Notes: a model not told the origin generated them from the letters alone. DNA of 64,000 bases from Mucilaginibacter roseus (GCF_021215455.1 NZ_JAJPWV010000004.1:124001-188000), one strand, 5' to 3'; positions 45,475 to 55,375 are shown, numbered from the stretch's first letter. Numbers and translations: made by a program.

Positions 45475-46887
45475 ATGAAGGAGCATCTGCAACACCATAT
45501 ATTTAAAGTAATATCGCAATTGGCGGGTCAGCAAAACGTACAGGCTTATGCCATTGGCGGTTTTGTGCGCGATCTGTTCCTGAAACGCCCCTCAAAGGAT
45601 ATTGACGTGGTGGTGATAGGCAACGGCATCACCTTTGCCGAAGCTGTGGCCAAAAAGCTCAATGTACAGGTGTCGGTGTTTAAGAATTTCGGTACGGCTA
45701 TGCTTAAGTATCACGATCTGGAAGTGGAGTTTGTTGGCGCGCGTCGGGAATCGTACCGCCGCGACTCACGTAAACCTATTGTGGAGGATGGCACTTTGGA
45801 AGACGACCAGAACCGTCGCGATTTTACCATCAACGCGCTTGCGCTATCCTTACATCCTGATAATTTTGGTGAGTTGCTTGACCCGTTCGGCGGCATATCG
45901 CACCTGAAACAAAAGCTGATCAAAACACCGCTAAACCCGGTCGAAACCTTTAGCGACGACCCGCTGCGAATGATGCGGGCCATACGTTTTGCAACACAGC
46001 TTAGTTTTAAGATTGACGATACTGCTATCGAGGCCATTAAAACAAATACAGATCGCATCAAGATCATATCGCAGGAGCGCATTACGGATGAACTGAATAA
46101 GATCATCCTGTCCCTAAAACCATCCATTGGTTTCAATTACCTATTTGATACCGGCTTGCTGCACAAAATATTCCCGCAAATGGTCGCACTTTACGGCGTT
46201 GAATATCGCGATGGCAAAGGCCATAAAGACAACTTTTATCACACCCTGCAGGTGCTTGATAATATCTGCGAAACCACTACCGACCTATGGTTACGCTGGG
46301 CCGCTATACTACACGATATTGCCAAGCCGCCCACCAAGCGCTTTGAACCCGGCCACGGCTGGACGTTTCATGGCCATGAGGACAAAGGCGCACGTATGGT
46401 GCCTAAGATATTTGCGCAGCTAAAACTTCCGCTTAACGATAAGATGAAGTTTGTGCAGAAAATGGTACAGTTACACCTGCGGCCTATTGTGTTGTCACAA
46501 TCCATTGTTACCGATTCGGCAGTGCGCCGTTTACTTTTTGAGGCGGGCGACGATATTGACAGCCTCATGCAGTTATGCAAAGCCGATGTTACCACTAAAA
46601 ACGAGTACAAGGTTAAAAAATACCGCCAAAATTTTGAGCTGGTACAGCAAAAGCTAAAGGATGTTGAGGAGCGCGACAGCATACGCAACTGGCAGCCCCC
46701 GGTTACCGGTACCGATATTATGGAAATATTCGGGCTAAAAGAGGGCCGTGAGGTGGGTATTATCAAAAATCAGATACGCGAAGCCATCCTTGAAGGCGAA
46801 ATTCCAAACACACGCGAAGCGGCACTTCAATTTACTATTGAAAAAGGCACACAAATTGGCTTAAAAGTTGTTGCTCAAACCAAATAA
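45475..46887 (+). CDS. CCA tRNA nucleotidyltransferase with HD domain
   Basis: This 470-residue protein has the class II nucleotidyltransferase head (AIGGFVRDLFLKR, then the KDIDVVVIG aspartate pair, and RRDFTINALAL) and a C-terminal HD domain (RWAAILHDIAKPPTKRF). It adds or repairs the CCA end of tRNAs; the HD domain may be a phosphohydrolase. It could alternatively be a poly(A) polymerase. The ATG at 45475 (MKEHLQHHIFKVISQL) is chosen because a longer frame starts inside tsaC, upstream of the promoter box. Confidence 0.88.
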   Translation: MKEHLQHHIFKVISQLAGQQNVQAYAIGGFVRDLFLKRPSKDIDVVVIGNGITFAEAVAKKLNVQVSVFKNFGTAMLKYHDLEVEFVGARRESYRRDSRKPIVEDGTLEDDQNRRDFTINALALSLHPDNFGELLDPFGGISHLKQKLIKTPLNPVETFSDDPLRMMRAIRFATQLSFKIDDTAIEAIKTNTDRIKIISQERITDELNKIILSLKPSIGFNYLFDTGLLHKIFPQMVALYGVEYRDGKGHKDNFYHTLQVLDNICETTTDLWLRWAAILHDIAKPPTKRFEPGHGWTFHGHEDKGARMVPKIFAQLKLPLNDKMKFVQKMVQLHLRPIVLSQSIVTDSAVRRLLFEAGDDIDSLMQLCKADVTTKNEYKVKKYRQNFELVQQKLKDVEERDSIRNWQPPVTGTDIMEIFGLKEGREVGIIKNQIREAILEGEIPNTREAALQFTIEKGTQIGLKVVAQTK

Positions 46888-46923
46888 AACAAAACATTAT
46901 TAATTTTGATAAAAATATAACAA

Positions 46924-47574
46924 ATGGCAGTATACAGGTTCAGGGTTACCTTTGAGGATTATGATGATATTGTAAGGGAGATCGATGTAAAATCGAACCA
47001 AACATTTCAGGATCTTCACCATGCGATACATAAATCAACAGGCTATAACCCCGACTATCCTTCATCATTTTATATCAGCAACGATCAGTGGACCAAGGGC
47101 GAGGAAATTACCTTTATGCCTAACCAGCGCAAAATTGACCGCGGCATAGCCCTGATGGAAAAGGTAAGGCTAAGCAGCTTTATTGATGATCCGCACCAAA
47201 AGTTTTACTATACGTTTAATTTCGACCGTCCGTTTGATTTTCACGTGGAACTGATGAAGATTATTCTGGATGAATCGCCAAAAGCTGAATATCCACAGGT
47301 GGTACGCTCGGTGGGCGAAGCGCCAAAACAATTCGGCAATGTATTCAACCCAACCATACTGCCGCCAACCAGTGAAGAGTTTGACTTTTTGAACGAAATG
47401 GAGTACAATCCTGAAGACACTGAAGATTTTACCGAAGTTGATGAAACCGGCGAAGCTGTGAACAGCAATGAGGAAGAGCAAGAAGAAGAAAGCGATGAGT
47501 TTGGCGACGAATTTTCGGATAACGAAAATTACGACGAAGACGGCCGTGGCCGGGGCAGCCGGGATGATTATTGA
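46924..47574 (+). CDS. PRiA4-ORF3/IS1096 TnpR-like domain protein
   Basis: This 216-residue cytoplasmic protein matches the family named after plasmid pRiA4b ORF-3 and the IS1096 passenger TnpR protein. It starts AVYRFRVTFEDYDDIVREIDV with a ubiquitin-like strand pattern, then FQDLHHAIHKSTGYN and FYISNDQW. The family is widespread in chromosomes and is not proof of a mobile element here: no transposase or terminal repeat is nearby. The C-terminal 60 residues are strongly acidic, ending GRGRGSRDDY. Function is unknown. Confidence 0.82.
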   Translation: MAVYRFRVTFEDYDDIVREIDVKSNQTFQDLHHAIHKSTGYNPDYPSSFYISNDQWTKGEEITFMPNQRKIDRGIALMEKVRLSSFIDDPHQKFYYTFNFDRPFDFHVELMKIILDESPKAEYPQVVRSVGEAPKQFGNVFNPTILPPTSEEFDFLNEMEYNPEDTEDFTEVDETGEAVNSNEEEQEEESDEFGDEFSDNENYDEDGRGRGSRDDY

Positions 47575-47577
47575 TTA

Positions 47578-47603
47578 GTCGATAGCTATGGTCGATAGAC
47601 CAT
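47578..47603 (+). repeat. Short repeat and palindrome after the 46924 gene
   Basis: GTCGATAG occurs twice (47578-47585 and 47591-47598). ATGGTC-GATA-GACCAT at 47588-47603 is a perfect 6-bp-stem palindrome. It starts 3 bases after the stop. Confidence 0.55.
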
Positions 47604-47615
47604 TGTCAGCATACA

Positions 47616-47656
47616 AAATAGCGATGGCTTTATCACCCATCGCTATTTGATTTTTA
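47616..47656 (+). terminator. Terminator between the 46924 gene and miaA
   Basis: AAATAGCGATGG (47616-47627) pairs with CCATCGCTATTT (47637-47648) with a 9-base loop, followed by GATTTTT. It lies 41 bases after the stop and 16 bases before miaA. Confidence 0.8.
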
Positions 47657-47672
47657 AACCTTTATATCCGTG

Positions 47673-48590
47673 ATGGATCAGCACAGCGGTTCAAAAAAAC
47701 TTATTGTAATAGCAGGCCCAACAGCAGTTGGTAAAACCGCGGCTGCCATACAACTGGCGCTACATTATAATACAGTAGTGGTATCAGCAGATTCCAGACA
47801 ATTTTTCAGGGAAATGACAATCGGCACCGCCAAGCCTGATGCGGATGAACTTGCGACGGTAAAACATTATTTCATCAATTCGCACTCCATTAACGATGAT
47901 TTTAACGTTGGTGATTACGAAAAGCAGGCACTGCAATTACTCAATGAGTTGTTTAAAGTACATGATGTAGTGATATTGGCCGGCGGCTCGGGCTTATACA
48001 TCAAAGCGGTTTGCGAGGGTTTTGATGAGTTGCCAACCGCAACCCCGGGTATCAGGGAAAAACTCAACCAGGAGTTAGATGAGCATGGTATAACTTATCT
48101 TCAGGAAAAATTAAAAACTGCCGACTCAGATTATTACAATGAGGTTGACCTCAGCAATCCGCAACGTGTTATACGCGCGCTTGAGGTGTTTGAATCCACC
48201 GGAAAGCCTTTTTCATCATATCGTACAGCCAATACTAACAAACGGCCGTTCAACATCGTTAAAGCGGTATTAGATATGCCACGAGAACAACTTTACGAGC
48301 GGATAAACCGGCGTGTTGACATTATGGTTGAGCAGGGACTGGTTGAGGAAGTGCGATCATTATTGCCATACCTACATCTTAATGCCTTAAATACGGTAGG
48401 CTATTCGGAGCTGTTTGATTACTTAGATGGCAAAACAGATCTGCAAACGGCTATTGAAATGATCAAGCAAAACACCCGCCGATTTGCTAAAAGGCAACTT
48501 ACCTGGTTCCGCAGGGATAAAGATGTAAATTGGGTAGATGCTACTAATCCTGACCTGATCGGACAAATAATAAGTCTAACAGGATTATAA
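47673..48590 (+). CDS. miaA: tRNA dimethylallyltransferase
   Basis: This 305-residue enzyme adds a dimethylallyl group to N6 of A37 in tRNAs that read codons beginning with U. It shows the P-loop AGPTAVGKTAAAIQL, the DSRQFFREMTIGTAKP motif, and LAGGSGLYIKAVCEG. The ATG at 47673 is used; an adjacent GTG at 47670 would add one residue. It begins soon after a terminator that ends the preceding gene, so it needs a promoter in between, which I did not identify. Confidence 0.94.
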   Translation: MDQHSGSKKLIVIAGPTAVGKTAAAIQLALHYNTVVVSADSRQFFREMTIGTAKPDADELATVKHYFINSHSINDDFNVGDYEKQALQLLNELFKVHDVVILAGGSGLYIKAVCEGFDELPTATPGIREKLNQELDEHGITYLQEKLKTADSDYYNEVDLSNPQRVIRALEVFESTGKPFSSYRTANTNKRPFNIVKAVLDMPREQLYERINRRVDIMVEQGLVEEVRSLLPYLHLNALNTVGYSELFDYLDGKTDLQTAIEMIKQNTRRFAKRQLTWFRRDKDVNWVDATNPDLIGQIISLTGL

Positions 48591-48806
48591 CCTAAACTAA
48601 TTTACAAGTAGTGTGTTTAAAGTGAGTTTTGCGGCATTATGCCACGATTGCTATTACAATAACTATTTTAGTACCCATTTATCTGTATAAAAATAAGATA
48701 AACTATCTATTATATTTAATAAAAAAATTATAAACTCCTAGTTCCATTACAATTTTATCATTATTTTCGGCAAATAATAATTATAATTACATTTTAAACA
48801 CTCTAT

Positions 48807-49859
48807 ATGAAAACAATAATAATTACCGGTGGTGCTGGTTTCATAGGCTCGCATGTGGTGCGTCGCTTTGTAACCAATTATCCTGATTACAAAATCATCA
48901 ATGTTGACGCACTTACTTATGCCGGTAATTTAGAGAACCTGAAAGATATAGAGAACCAACCCAACTACACCTTTGAGCGTGCCGATATTAAGGATGCTGA
49001 TGCCATTAACGCTATTTTTGAGAAATATGGGGTTACTGATGTAGTGCACCTTGCAGCAGAATCGCATGTTGACCGTTCGATCACCCATCCGCTTGATTTT
49101 GTTTATACCAACGTAATAGGCACGGTTACTTTGTTGGAAGCGGCAAAAAAATACTGGAAAGAGGATTATTCAAAACACCTTTTCTATCACATATCAACCG
49201 ATGAAGTGTACGGCTCATTAGGTACCGAAGGTTTCTTTACCGAAACTACAAAATACGATCCGCATTCTCCATACAGCGCCAGCAAGGCATCAAGCGATCA
49301 CTTTGTACGCGCTTACCACGATACTTACGGCATACCGGCAATCGTATCAAACTGCTCGAACAACTACGGGCCTAATCACTTCCCGGAGAAGCTGATACCG
49401 CTGCTGATCAATAATATATTAAACAGCAAACCACTGCCTGTTTACGGTGATGGTAAAAACGTACGCGATTGGTTGTATGTAATTGACCATGCCCGCGCTA
49501 TCGACCTGATATTCCATAAAGGCAACAACGGCGACACCTATAACATTGGCGGCTTTAACGAGTGGGCTAACATTGATCTTGTTCGCGTACTTTGCCGCCA
49601 GATGGATGAAAAACTTGGTCGCGAGCCGGGAACAAATGAAAAACTGATCACGTTTGTAAAAGACCGTCCGGGTCATGACGCCCGTTACGCTATTGATGCA
49701 ACCAAACTGAATAAAGAGCTTGGTTGGGAGCCTTCAGTAACGTTTGAGCAAGGCCTGTCAGAAACTATTGACTGGTACCTGAATAACAAAGCATGGATTG
49801 AGCATGTTACCAGCGGGGCTTACGCTGATTATTACGAAACACAATACGACAAACGCTAA
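48807..49859 (+). CDS. rfbB: dTDP-glucose 4,6-dehydratase
   Basis: This 350-residue SDR enzyme makes dTDP-4-keto-6-deoxyglucose, the second step of dTDP-L-rhamnose synthesis. The Rossmann motif ITGGAGFIGSHVV, the active-site STDEVYGSLG and the catalytic YSASKAS are visible, as is the typical NCSNNYGPNHFPEKLIP. It opens the rfbBCDA cluster. The 216-base upstream region is AT-rich with no clear gene or hairpin. A near-match -7 box (TATTTTCG) lies about 40 bases before the ATG. Confidence 0.95.
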   Translation: MKTIIITGGAGFIGSHVVRRFVTNYPDYKIINVDALTYAGNLENLKDIENQPNYTFERADIKDADAINAIFEKYGVTDVVHLAAESHVDRSITHPLDFVYTNVIGTVTLLEAAKKYWKEDYSKHLFYHISTDEVYGSLGTEGFFTETTKYDPHSPYSASKASSDHFVRAYHDTYGIPAIVSNCSNNYGPNHFPEKLIPLLINNILNSKPLPVYGDGKNVRDWLYVIDHARAIDLIFHKGNNGDTYNIGGFNEWANIDLVRVLCRQMDEKLGREPGTNEKLITFVKDRPGHDARYAIDATKLNKELGWEPSVTFEQGLSETIDWYLNNKAWIEHVTSGAYADYYETQYDKR

Positions 49860-49868
49860 CCACCAGAT

Positions 49869-50423
49869 ATGACTATTGAACTTACTCCGCTTGAGGGTTG
49901 CGTATTGCTAAAACCGCGTGTTTTTAATGACGATCGCGGCTACTTTTTTGAGAGCTATAACCAGCAAACATTTAACGAGCTAACCGGCACTAACACTACG
50001 TTTGTGCAGGATAATCAATCCTATTCATCAAAAGGCACCTTACGTGGGCTTCACCTACAAAAAGGGGAGCACGCCCAGGCCAAACTGGTACGTGTGGTTA
50101 AAGGCGAGGTGCTGGATGTTGCCGTTGATCTTCGTCCCGGTTCTGCTACTTACGGCCAGTATTATGGGGCACGTTTAAGTGAAGAGAACCAGCACCAGTT
50201 GTTTGTTCCGCGTGGTTTTGCGCATGGCTTTGTAGTATTAAGTGACACCGCCATTTTTGCCTATAAATGCGATAATTTTTATAACAAAGCTTCAGAAGGT
50301 GGTTTGCATTATGCCGATCCTTCATTGAATATAGATTGGATATTACCTGCCGATAGCTTGCAAACATCAGAAAAGGACAGAATATTGCCTTATCTTGCCG
50401 ACGTTCAGGAGCCTTTCTTTTAA
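49869..50423 (+). CDS. rfbC: dTDP-4-dehydrorhamnose 3,5-epimerase
   Basis: This 184-residue cupin enzyme inverts carbons 3 and 5 of dTDP-4-keto-6-deoxyglucose. DDRGYFFESYNQQTFNE and SSKGTLRGLHLQKGEHAQAK are the substrate-binding strands, with the catalytic histidine in LRGLHLQ, and GFAHGFVVLSD is typical. It starts 9 bases after rfbB and is cotranscribed with it. Confidence 0.94.
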   Translation: MTIELTPLEGCVLLKPRVFNDDRGYFFESYNQQTFNELTGTNTTFVQDNQSYSSKGTLRGLHLQKGEHAQAKLVRVVKGEVLDVAVDLRPGSATYGQYYGARLSEENQHQLFVPRGFAHGFVVLSDTAIFAYKCDNFYNKASEGGLHYADPSLNIDWILPADSLQTSEKDRILPYLADVQEPFF

Positions 50424-50439
50424 CATCTACATACATAAC

Positions 50440-51300
50440 ATGAAAAACATAGTAATATTTGGTGCATCCGGTCAGTTAGGCAGTTGTTTTAAACAAATAG
50501 CCGAAAATGAAGGGAGAACCGATATTTATTTCCCGGGCGAAACCGAAGCGAACATCCTGGATGAGGAGGCGCTTAAAAATATTTTTGAAGCACAACGCCC
50601 AACCTACGCCATAAATTGCGCCGCTTATACCGCTGTTGATAAAGCCGAGGATGATTACGAAACTGCCGATAAAGTAAACAAAGTAGGTGCCGCCAACCTG
50701 GCGAAATTTTGTGCTGAATATGGATCAACGCTTATACACGTATCAACGGATTTTGTTTTTGAAGGTAACGCACCTACTCCACGTACCGAAGATGATATTG
50801 CAGCGCCAATAAACGCTTACGGACAAACCAAACTGGATGGCGAGCTGGCAATTAGCAGCGTGTTAGAAAAATATTTTATCTTGCGTACAAGTTGGCTTTA
50901 CTCGGAGTATGGTAATAACTTCGTTAAAACCATGCTGAAGTTTGGCGCAGAGCGTGAGCAACTGACCATTATTGCCGACCAGGTAGGAACACCTACTTAT
51001 GGCATTGACCTGGCTTATGCTATCATGGAGATCATCAATACAGAAAGCACCGCCTATGGTCTGTACCATTACAGCAATGAGGGTGTAGCATCATGGTATG
51101 ATTTTGCGAAAGCTATTTTCGACCTGTCAGAAACGCATGTAAAAACCCTGCCGATACCAACCAGCGCATACAAAACAAGAGCCGTACGCCCGGCTTATTC
51201 GGTAATGGATAAAAGCAAGATCAAAAATGTGTTAAATATCGAGATCCCATACTGGCGCGACAGCTTGGCTATATGCATCAACAGGCTAAAAAACAACTAA
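50440..51300 (+). CDS. rfbD: dTDP-4-dehydrorhamnose reductase
   Basis: This 286-residue NADPH-dependent reductase gives dTDP-L-rhamnose. The N-terminal IVIFGASGQLGSCFKQ is the Rossmann motif, with CAAYTAVDKAEDD and the catalytic region HVSTDFVFEG, then YGQTKLDGE. The ATG at 50440 is used: an in-frame TTG at 50395 falls inside rfbC. It starts 16 bases after rfbC. Confidence 0.94.
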   Translation: MKNIVIFGASGQLGSCFKQIAENEGRTDIYFPGETEANILDEEALKNIFEAQRPTYAINCAAYTAVDKAEDDYETADKVNKVGAANLAKFCAEYGSTLIHVSTDFVFEGNAPTPRTEDDIAAPINAYGQTKLDGELAISSVLEKYFILRTSWLYSEYGNNFVKTMLKFGAEREQLTIIADQVGTPTYGIDLAYAIMEIINTESTAYGLYHYSNEGVASWYDFAKAIFDLSETHVKTLPIPTSAYKTRAVRPAYSVMDKSKIKNVLNIEIPYWRDSLAICINRLKNN

Positions 51301-51344
51301 CTAAACAATCACAAACCGTTAACCAACACTAACCACGCATATAT

Positions 51345-52205
51345 ATGAAAGGTATTATTTTAGCAGGCGGATCAGGCACCAGGCTATATCCTATAACCAA
51401 GGCCATCAGTAAACAACTTATGCCTATTTACGATAAGCCGATGATCTATTACCCGCTTTCTGTTTTAATGCTGGCTGATATTAAGGAGATATTGATTATC
51501 ACTACACCCGAGGATAACGAAGGTTTTAAACGCCTGCTGGGTGATGGCAGTGAACTGGGTTGCCGCTTTGAATATGCCATTCAGGAAAAACCGAACGGGC
51601 TTGCGCAAGCCTTTGTAATTGGTAAGGATTTTATTGGCGATGATAAAGCCGCCCTTATCCTGGGTGATAACATCTTCTACGGTTCGGGCTTTAGCAAACT
51701 GATACAAAGCTTTAACAATGTAGAAGGCGCAGCGGTATTTGCCTACCCGGTAGCTGATCCGGAGCGTTACGGTGTGGTAGAATTTGATAAAGATTTCAAG
51801 GCCCTTTCTATCGAAGAAAAACCGGAGAAACCAAAATCAAACTACGCGGTACCGGGCCTCTATTTTTACGATAATAGTGTAATTAAGATAGCCGCCGAAC
51901 TTGAGCCATCACCTCGCGGCGAATACGAAATAACCGACGTAAACAAGGTTTACCTGGAACAAGGCACCCTACAGGTTGGTGTTATGGACCGTGGCACCGC
52001 ATGGCTGGATACTGGTACTTTCGACTCATTAAGCGATGCGACCGAGTTTGTGCGTGTAATTGAAAAACGCCAGGATACCAAAATTGGTTGTATTGAAGAG
52101 GTAGCTTACCGCATGGGCTTTATTGATGCCGAGCAATTAAGCAACCTTGCACAACGATATATTAAAAGCGGTTACGGTAAGTATTTGCAAAAGCTGCTTA
52201 GCTAA
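51345..52205 (+). CDS. rfbA: Glucose-1-phosphate thymidylyltransferase
   Basis: This 286-residue enzyme makes dTDP-glucose, the first step of the pathway. The nucleotide loop is [20 protein letters not shown] and the family motif is [19 protein letters not shown], with [11 protein letters not shown] and DTGTFDSL visible. It closes the rfbB-C-D-A order, 44 bases after rfbD. A strong terminator follows. No O-antigen flippase or polymerase is nearby, so where the rhamnose goes is not shown here. Confidence 0.95.
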   Translation: MKGIILAGGSGTRLYPITKAISKQLMPIYDKPMIYYPLSVLMLADIKEILIITTPEDNEGFKRLLGDGSELGCRFEYAIQEKPNGLAQAFVIGKDFIGDDKAALILGDNIFYGSGFSKLIQSFNNVEGAAVFAYPVADPERYGVVEFDKDFKALSIEEKPEKPKSNYAVPGLYFYDNSVIKIAAELEPSPRGEYEITDVNKVYLEQGTLQVGVMDRGTAWLDTGTFDSLSDATEFVRVIEKRQDTKIGCIEEVAYRMGFIDAEQLSNLAQRYIKSGYGKYLQKLLS

Positions 52206-52224
52206 CTCACCCCAATTATTATAC

Positions 52225-52265
52225 AGCCCCTTTCTACATAATTGTAGAAAGGGGCTTTGCTTTTT
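52225..52265 (+). terminator. Terminator after the rhamnose genes
   Basis: AGCCCCTTTCTACA (52225-52238) pairs exactly with 52243-52256, loop TAAT, followed by TTGCTTTTT. It ends the rfb operon, 20 bases after the stop. Confidence 0.88.
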
Positions 52266-52283
52266 AGCTCCTTTTAAATTGAT

Positions 52284-53954
52284 TTACTTAACTGGCGAAA
52301 CCAGCACCAACTGCATACGTGTAGTTTGCTCGCTACGCGTAGCTTTGTTTAAAAAGGATGGTTTCAAGCGTGTAATCGCATAACGCTCGAATTTCTTTAT
52401 AACTTTCAAATTTCTTCCGTTCAGAATAGTGTTCACCGCGTTAGCCGGGGCATAAAGCATAAACACTTTATCAGGTAATTGAGCGGAGCCATCGGCAGGG
52501 ATGGTAATCATTGGCCTGTCGAGGTAAAACTCCATCGCAAAATTCACGTCGTCACCGCTTTGCAGCACAGGTATGTTTAACGGGATATCACTTTGGCTGA
52601 TGTACATCCCTGCTTCGCTCCCGGCCTGGTACTTTAACAAATCCGGATAAAACGCCAAGTTAAGGTACAGGTTGACCATAACGCAAATTATAACGCTGCG
52701 ATAACCAACTCGCTCAAACCAACTGTTACCAATCTTATCCGGTAAAATAAAAAGCGTAGGCATTAACGTAAGTACTAACGTGACCAGTAACGCAATATTT
52801 ATTTCAGGCTGATAAAATAGATGTAAGGCTACTAAAACCCCAAAAAGTAACGCTATAACTATCCATTGCGTAATATTGATAGCTTTTATACTTTTCGCGG
52901 ATTGAACGCTACAGATGTATTGCGAAGTAATAATGGCGAAGAAGGGGAACACGATATTGATATAATGCGGCAACTGGAATTTTGAAGCCGAAAACATCAG
53001 GAACGTAAGCATGGCACCGCAGATATTAAACCATTCGTGAGCTTGTGCATTCTTAATACCTTTTTTAATGAATTGATAAATTGCAGCGAATAATAATAGC
53101 GACCATGGCAAAAACGCCCACAATGTGGTATGCACAAAAAAGAACGGATCGCCGCTGCCTTTGATGGGGCCGGTGTTAAAAAACCTGCCGAACTGGCTAT
53201 CCCAAAAAAAGAATTTTATGCCTGATACACCTTGCTGACCGAATACTATCTTTTCGGGATTCGCGTCAAACTGTTGGTACAAGCAATATACCTCGGGCAG
53301 CATAAAAATGAATACCAATACCGCCGCCAGTAACCAACGCAGGTTAAATAACTGTTGCCATTGTTTGGTAATGATGAGGTGCCCGGCTATAGCGCCGCCG
53401 ATTGTAATAAGCACAAATATGCCCTTGGTCATTACCGCGCAACCAGCGAACGCGCAGCCAATCAGCAAATGCCAAAACGAGGGTTTGGTGTATGACCGGT
53501 AGAAGTGGTACACCGAGGCGATGATCAAACCGGTAAGGTAGGGCTCAGCACGTACGTCATTATCTGATAGTACGATGTGCTGGGCGGTCAGTAATATCAG
53601 TACCGACCAAATAGCTACTTGTTTATTATACAATGCTTTGGCGAAAAGCCAGGTATATAAGGCTCCCATAAGCATAAACACAATACCCGATAGTTTATAA
53701 GCCCAGGTGTTAATGCCGAAAATTTTGAAGAACAAAGCGGCAATCCAGAATGGGAAATGGGGTTTATCCAGCCAATCGGTACCGCGAACGTAAATGTTTA
53801 CATAATCATTACGCAGCACCATTGTTTTGGCAATGGTGGCGTAAAGGGTTGCATCGGGGTTCATCAACGGAACAAATAACCCGCTGAAATTTATAGCTAC
53901 CGCTAAACCTAAAAATAAATAGAGCCACTTGTTAAGTGCCGGTGTTTGGGGCAT
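52284..53954 (-). CDS. GT39/ArnT-like membrane glycosyltransferase
   Basis: This 556-residue inner-membrane protein has about 12 helices and the PMT-type layout: NPDATLYATIAKTMVLRND at an early periplasmic loop (with the expected DE/DA-type acidic residue), then WLDKPHFPFWIAALFFKI. These enzymes transfer a sugar from a polyprenyl-phosphate donor to lipids or proteins at the periplasmic face. ArnT-like function (aminoarabinose to lipid A) is possible but not shown, and no arn genes are near. It follows the rhamnose cluster on the opposite strand. Confidence 0.85.
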   Translation of the reverse strand: MPQTPALNKWLYLFLGLAVAINFSGLFVPLMNPDATLYATIAKTMVLRNDYVNIYVRGTDWLDKPHFPFWIAALFFKIFGINTWAYKLSGIVFMLMGALYTWLFAKALYNKQVAIWSVLILLTAQHIVLSDNDVRAEPYLTGLIIASVYHFYRSYTKPSFWHLLIGCAFAGCAVMTKGIFVLITIGGAIAGHLIITKQWQQLFNLRWLLAAVLVFIFMLPEVYCLYQQFDANPEKIVFGQQGVSGIKFFFWDSQFGRFFNTGPIKGSGDPFFFVHTTLWAFLPWSLLLFAAIYQFIKKGIKNAQAHEWFNICGAMLTFLMFSASKFQLPHYINIVFPFFAIITSQYICSVQSAKSIKAINITQWIVIALLFGVLVALHLFYQPEINIALLVTLVLTLMPTLFILPDKIGNSWFERVGYRSVIICVMVNLYLNLAFYPDLLKYQAGSEAGMYISQSDIPLNIPVLQSGDDVNFAMEFYLDRPMITIPADGSAQLPDKVFMLYAPANAVNTILNGRNLKVIKKFERYAITRLKPSFLNKATRSEQTTRMQLVLVSPVK

Positions 53955-54057
53955 AGTAAAAACGCTTGGCGGTAAAGATAAGTAGTTTTTTGGCTATAGA
54001 ACGGCACAAGCAGCGTTGATTTAAAGACTGCATTTACATAACTTAACCGCATTATTT

Positions 54058-54867
54058 ATGAACAAGCTTTTAAAAACGCTTGCCTGGCTGGCAGGCATCG
54101 CGATATCTATTTACATAGCCGTTTGCTTCTACTTTTATTTTGAGCAGGATAAGATGATCTTTCATGAAGCTAAACTTCCGCAGAATTATAAATTCAGCTA
54201 TGCCTATCCTTTTGAGGAGTACGCCATAAAAAACGGCGAGGATACTTTAAGCGGCGTGTTATTTAAAACGGATACCACTGCTGCAAAAGGATTGATATTT
54301 TTTTTGCATGGCAACGCGGGTAATGCGGCCGACTGGGGCGATATAACACCCGAACATACTGCCGAAGGGTATGATATGTTTGTGTTGGATTATCCGGGGT
54401 TTGGCAAAAGTACCGGGCACATTAATAGCGAAGCAGAATTGCTAACCGCCGTACAAACAGCTTATGATACTTTGAAAATCAAATACCAAGGCAAGCGCAT
54501 CATTATCATGGGTTTCTCCATAGGTACCGGCCCGTCGGCATGGTTAGCTGCTCATAATAAGCCAAATAAGTTGATATTACTTGCTCCGTATTACAGTTTT
54601 ACCGATCTGGCTAAACACTTGTACCCTTACCTGCCGGCATTTATCTCTAAATATCAGCTAAATACCTACAGTTATATTAAAAGGGTTAAGGCACCGGTAA
54701 TCATTTTTCATGGCAATGCTGATGAAACTATATACTATCAATCCTCATTCAAATTGAAAAAGCATTTTAAAAAGGCGGATCAGCTTATCATCCTCAACGG
54801 ACAAAAACATAACGGCATTGATAAAAACCCGGAGTATATAAAGCGACTGCCTGCCTTACTAAACTAA
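54058..54867 (+). CDS. Alpha/beta hydrolase
   Basis: This 269-residue protein has an N-terminal membrane helix (about residues 8-27) and an alpha/beta hydrolase fold: FFLHGNAGNA is the oxyanion-hole HG motif, the nucleophile serine sits in GFSIGTG, and FHGNADETI and GQKHNGI carry the likely aspartate and histidine. The nearest known group is the BAAT/FrsA-like or PNPLA-unrelated membrane-anchored esterase set (YfhR-like). The substrate is unknown. It ends 4 bases before the stop of the convergent 54872 gene. Confidence 0.87.
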   Translation: MNKLLKTLAWLAGIAISIYIAVCFYFYFEQDKMIFHEAKLPQNYKFSYAYPFEEYAIKNGEDTLSGVLFKTDTTAAKGLIFFLHGNAGNAADWGDITPEHTAEGYDMFVLDYPGFGKSTGHINSEAELLTAVQTAYDTLKIKYQGKRIIIMGFSIGTGPSAWLAAHNKPNKLILLAPYYSFTDLAKHLYPYLPAFISKYQLNTYSYIKRVKAPVIIFHGNADETIYYQSSFKLKKHFKKADQLIILNGQKHNGIDKNPEYIKRLPALLN

Positions 54868-54871
54868 GCGG

Positions 54872-55357
54872 TTAATAAACGCCCGAATATTCTTTCTGCT
54901 TAACACTTACTGAACCGGTGCCTTTACCCCGCCCTACGTTGATGATGATATGATACAGATCGTCATCAAACATAAAGATGTTATTATTGGCATCCATACC
55001 GGTAAAGCTCTGCTTAAAGTTTGATTGCTTGGCCTGCGCAATCATGTTCAGTAAAAATTTACGGTTGTTGGTAGCATAGTAAACGTTGCGCAGCAGCGCG
55101 CCATTGTCAAGCTTTTGGCCATCGCCTATAATAACGGTCTCGCGTTTGGTGGTATCAGCAAGGCCCTTGTAGTTTTCCACCTGCTTGCCATTTATCTTTT
55201 GGATATAATCACGTTTAAACTTACGCGATAGCACCAGATAATCATGCGCTTCGCCGTTGCTTAGCTGGGCAAGGTTGGTCAGGTCATTAAGGGTTAAGCT
55301 TTGCGCCTGCACGTATCCGCAGGTAAAAAGCAACATGATAAGGAGCGCTCTCTTCAT
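54872..55357 (-). CDS. Hypothetical secreted protein
   Basis: This 161-residue protein has a signal peptide (about residues 1-20, ending VQAQ) and no recognised domain. ATG 55357 is the start: an in-frame TTG at 55378 belongs to the -7 promoter box. The mature part has strand-rich stretches and one run of aromatic and asparagine residues (GMDANNNIFMFDDDLYHI). It is convergent to the hydrolase gene. It is 58 bases from the DUF3810 gene on the same strand. Confidence 0.72.
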   Translation of the reverse strand: MKRALLIMLLFTCGYVQAQSLTLNDLTNLAQLSNGEAHDYLVLSRKFKRDYIQKINGKQVENYKGLADTTKRETVIIGDGQKLDNGALLRNVYYATNNRKFLLNMIAQAKQSNFKQSFTGMDANNNIFMFDDDLYHIIINVGRGKGTGSVSVKQKEYSGVY

Positions 55358-55375
55358 TTCAACATTAAACTCCCT

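Noticed and set aside
46924..47574. A mobile element, because of the IS1096 TnpR-like name
   Set aside because: No transposase, terminal inverted repeat or target duplication is visible nearby; the family is common in chromosomes.
48591..48806. A regulatory RNA before the rhamnose genes
   Set aside because: The 216-base leader is AT-rich but I found no stable stem or known riboswitch pattern.
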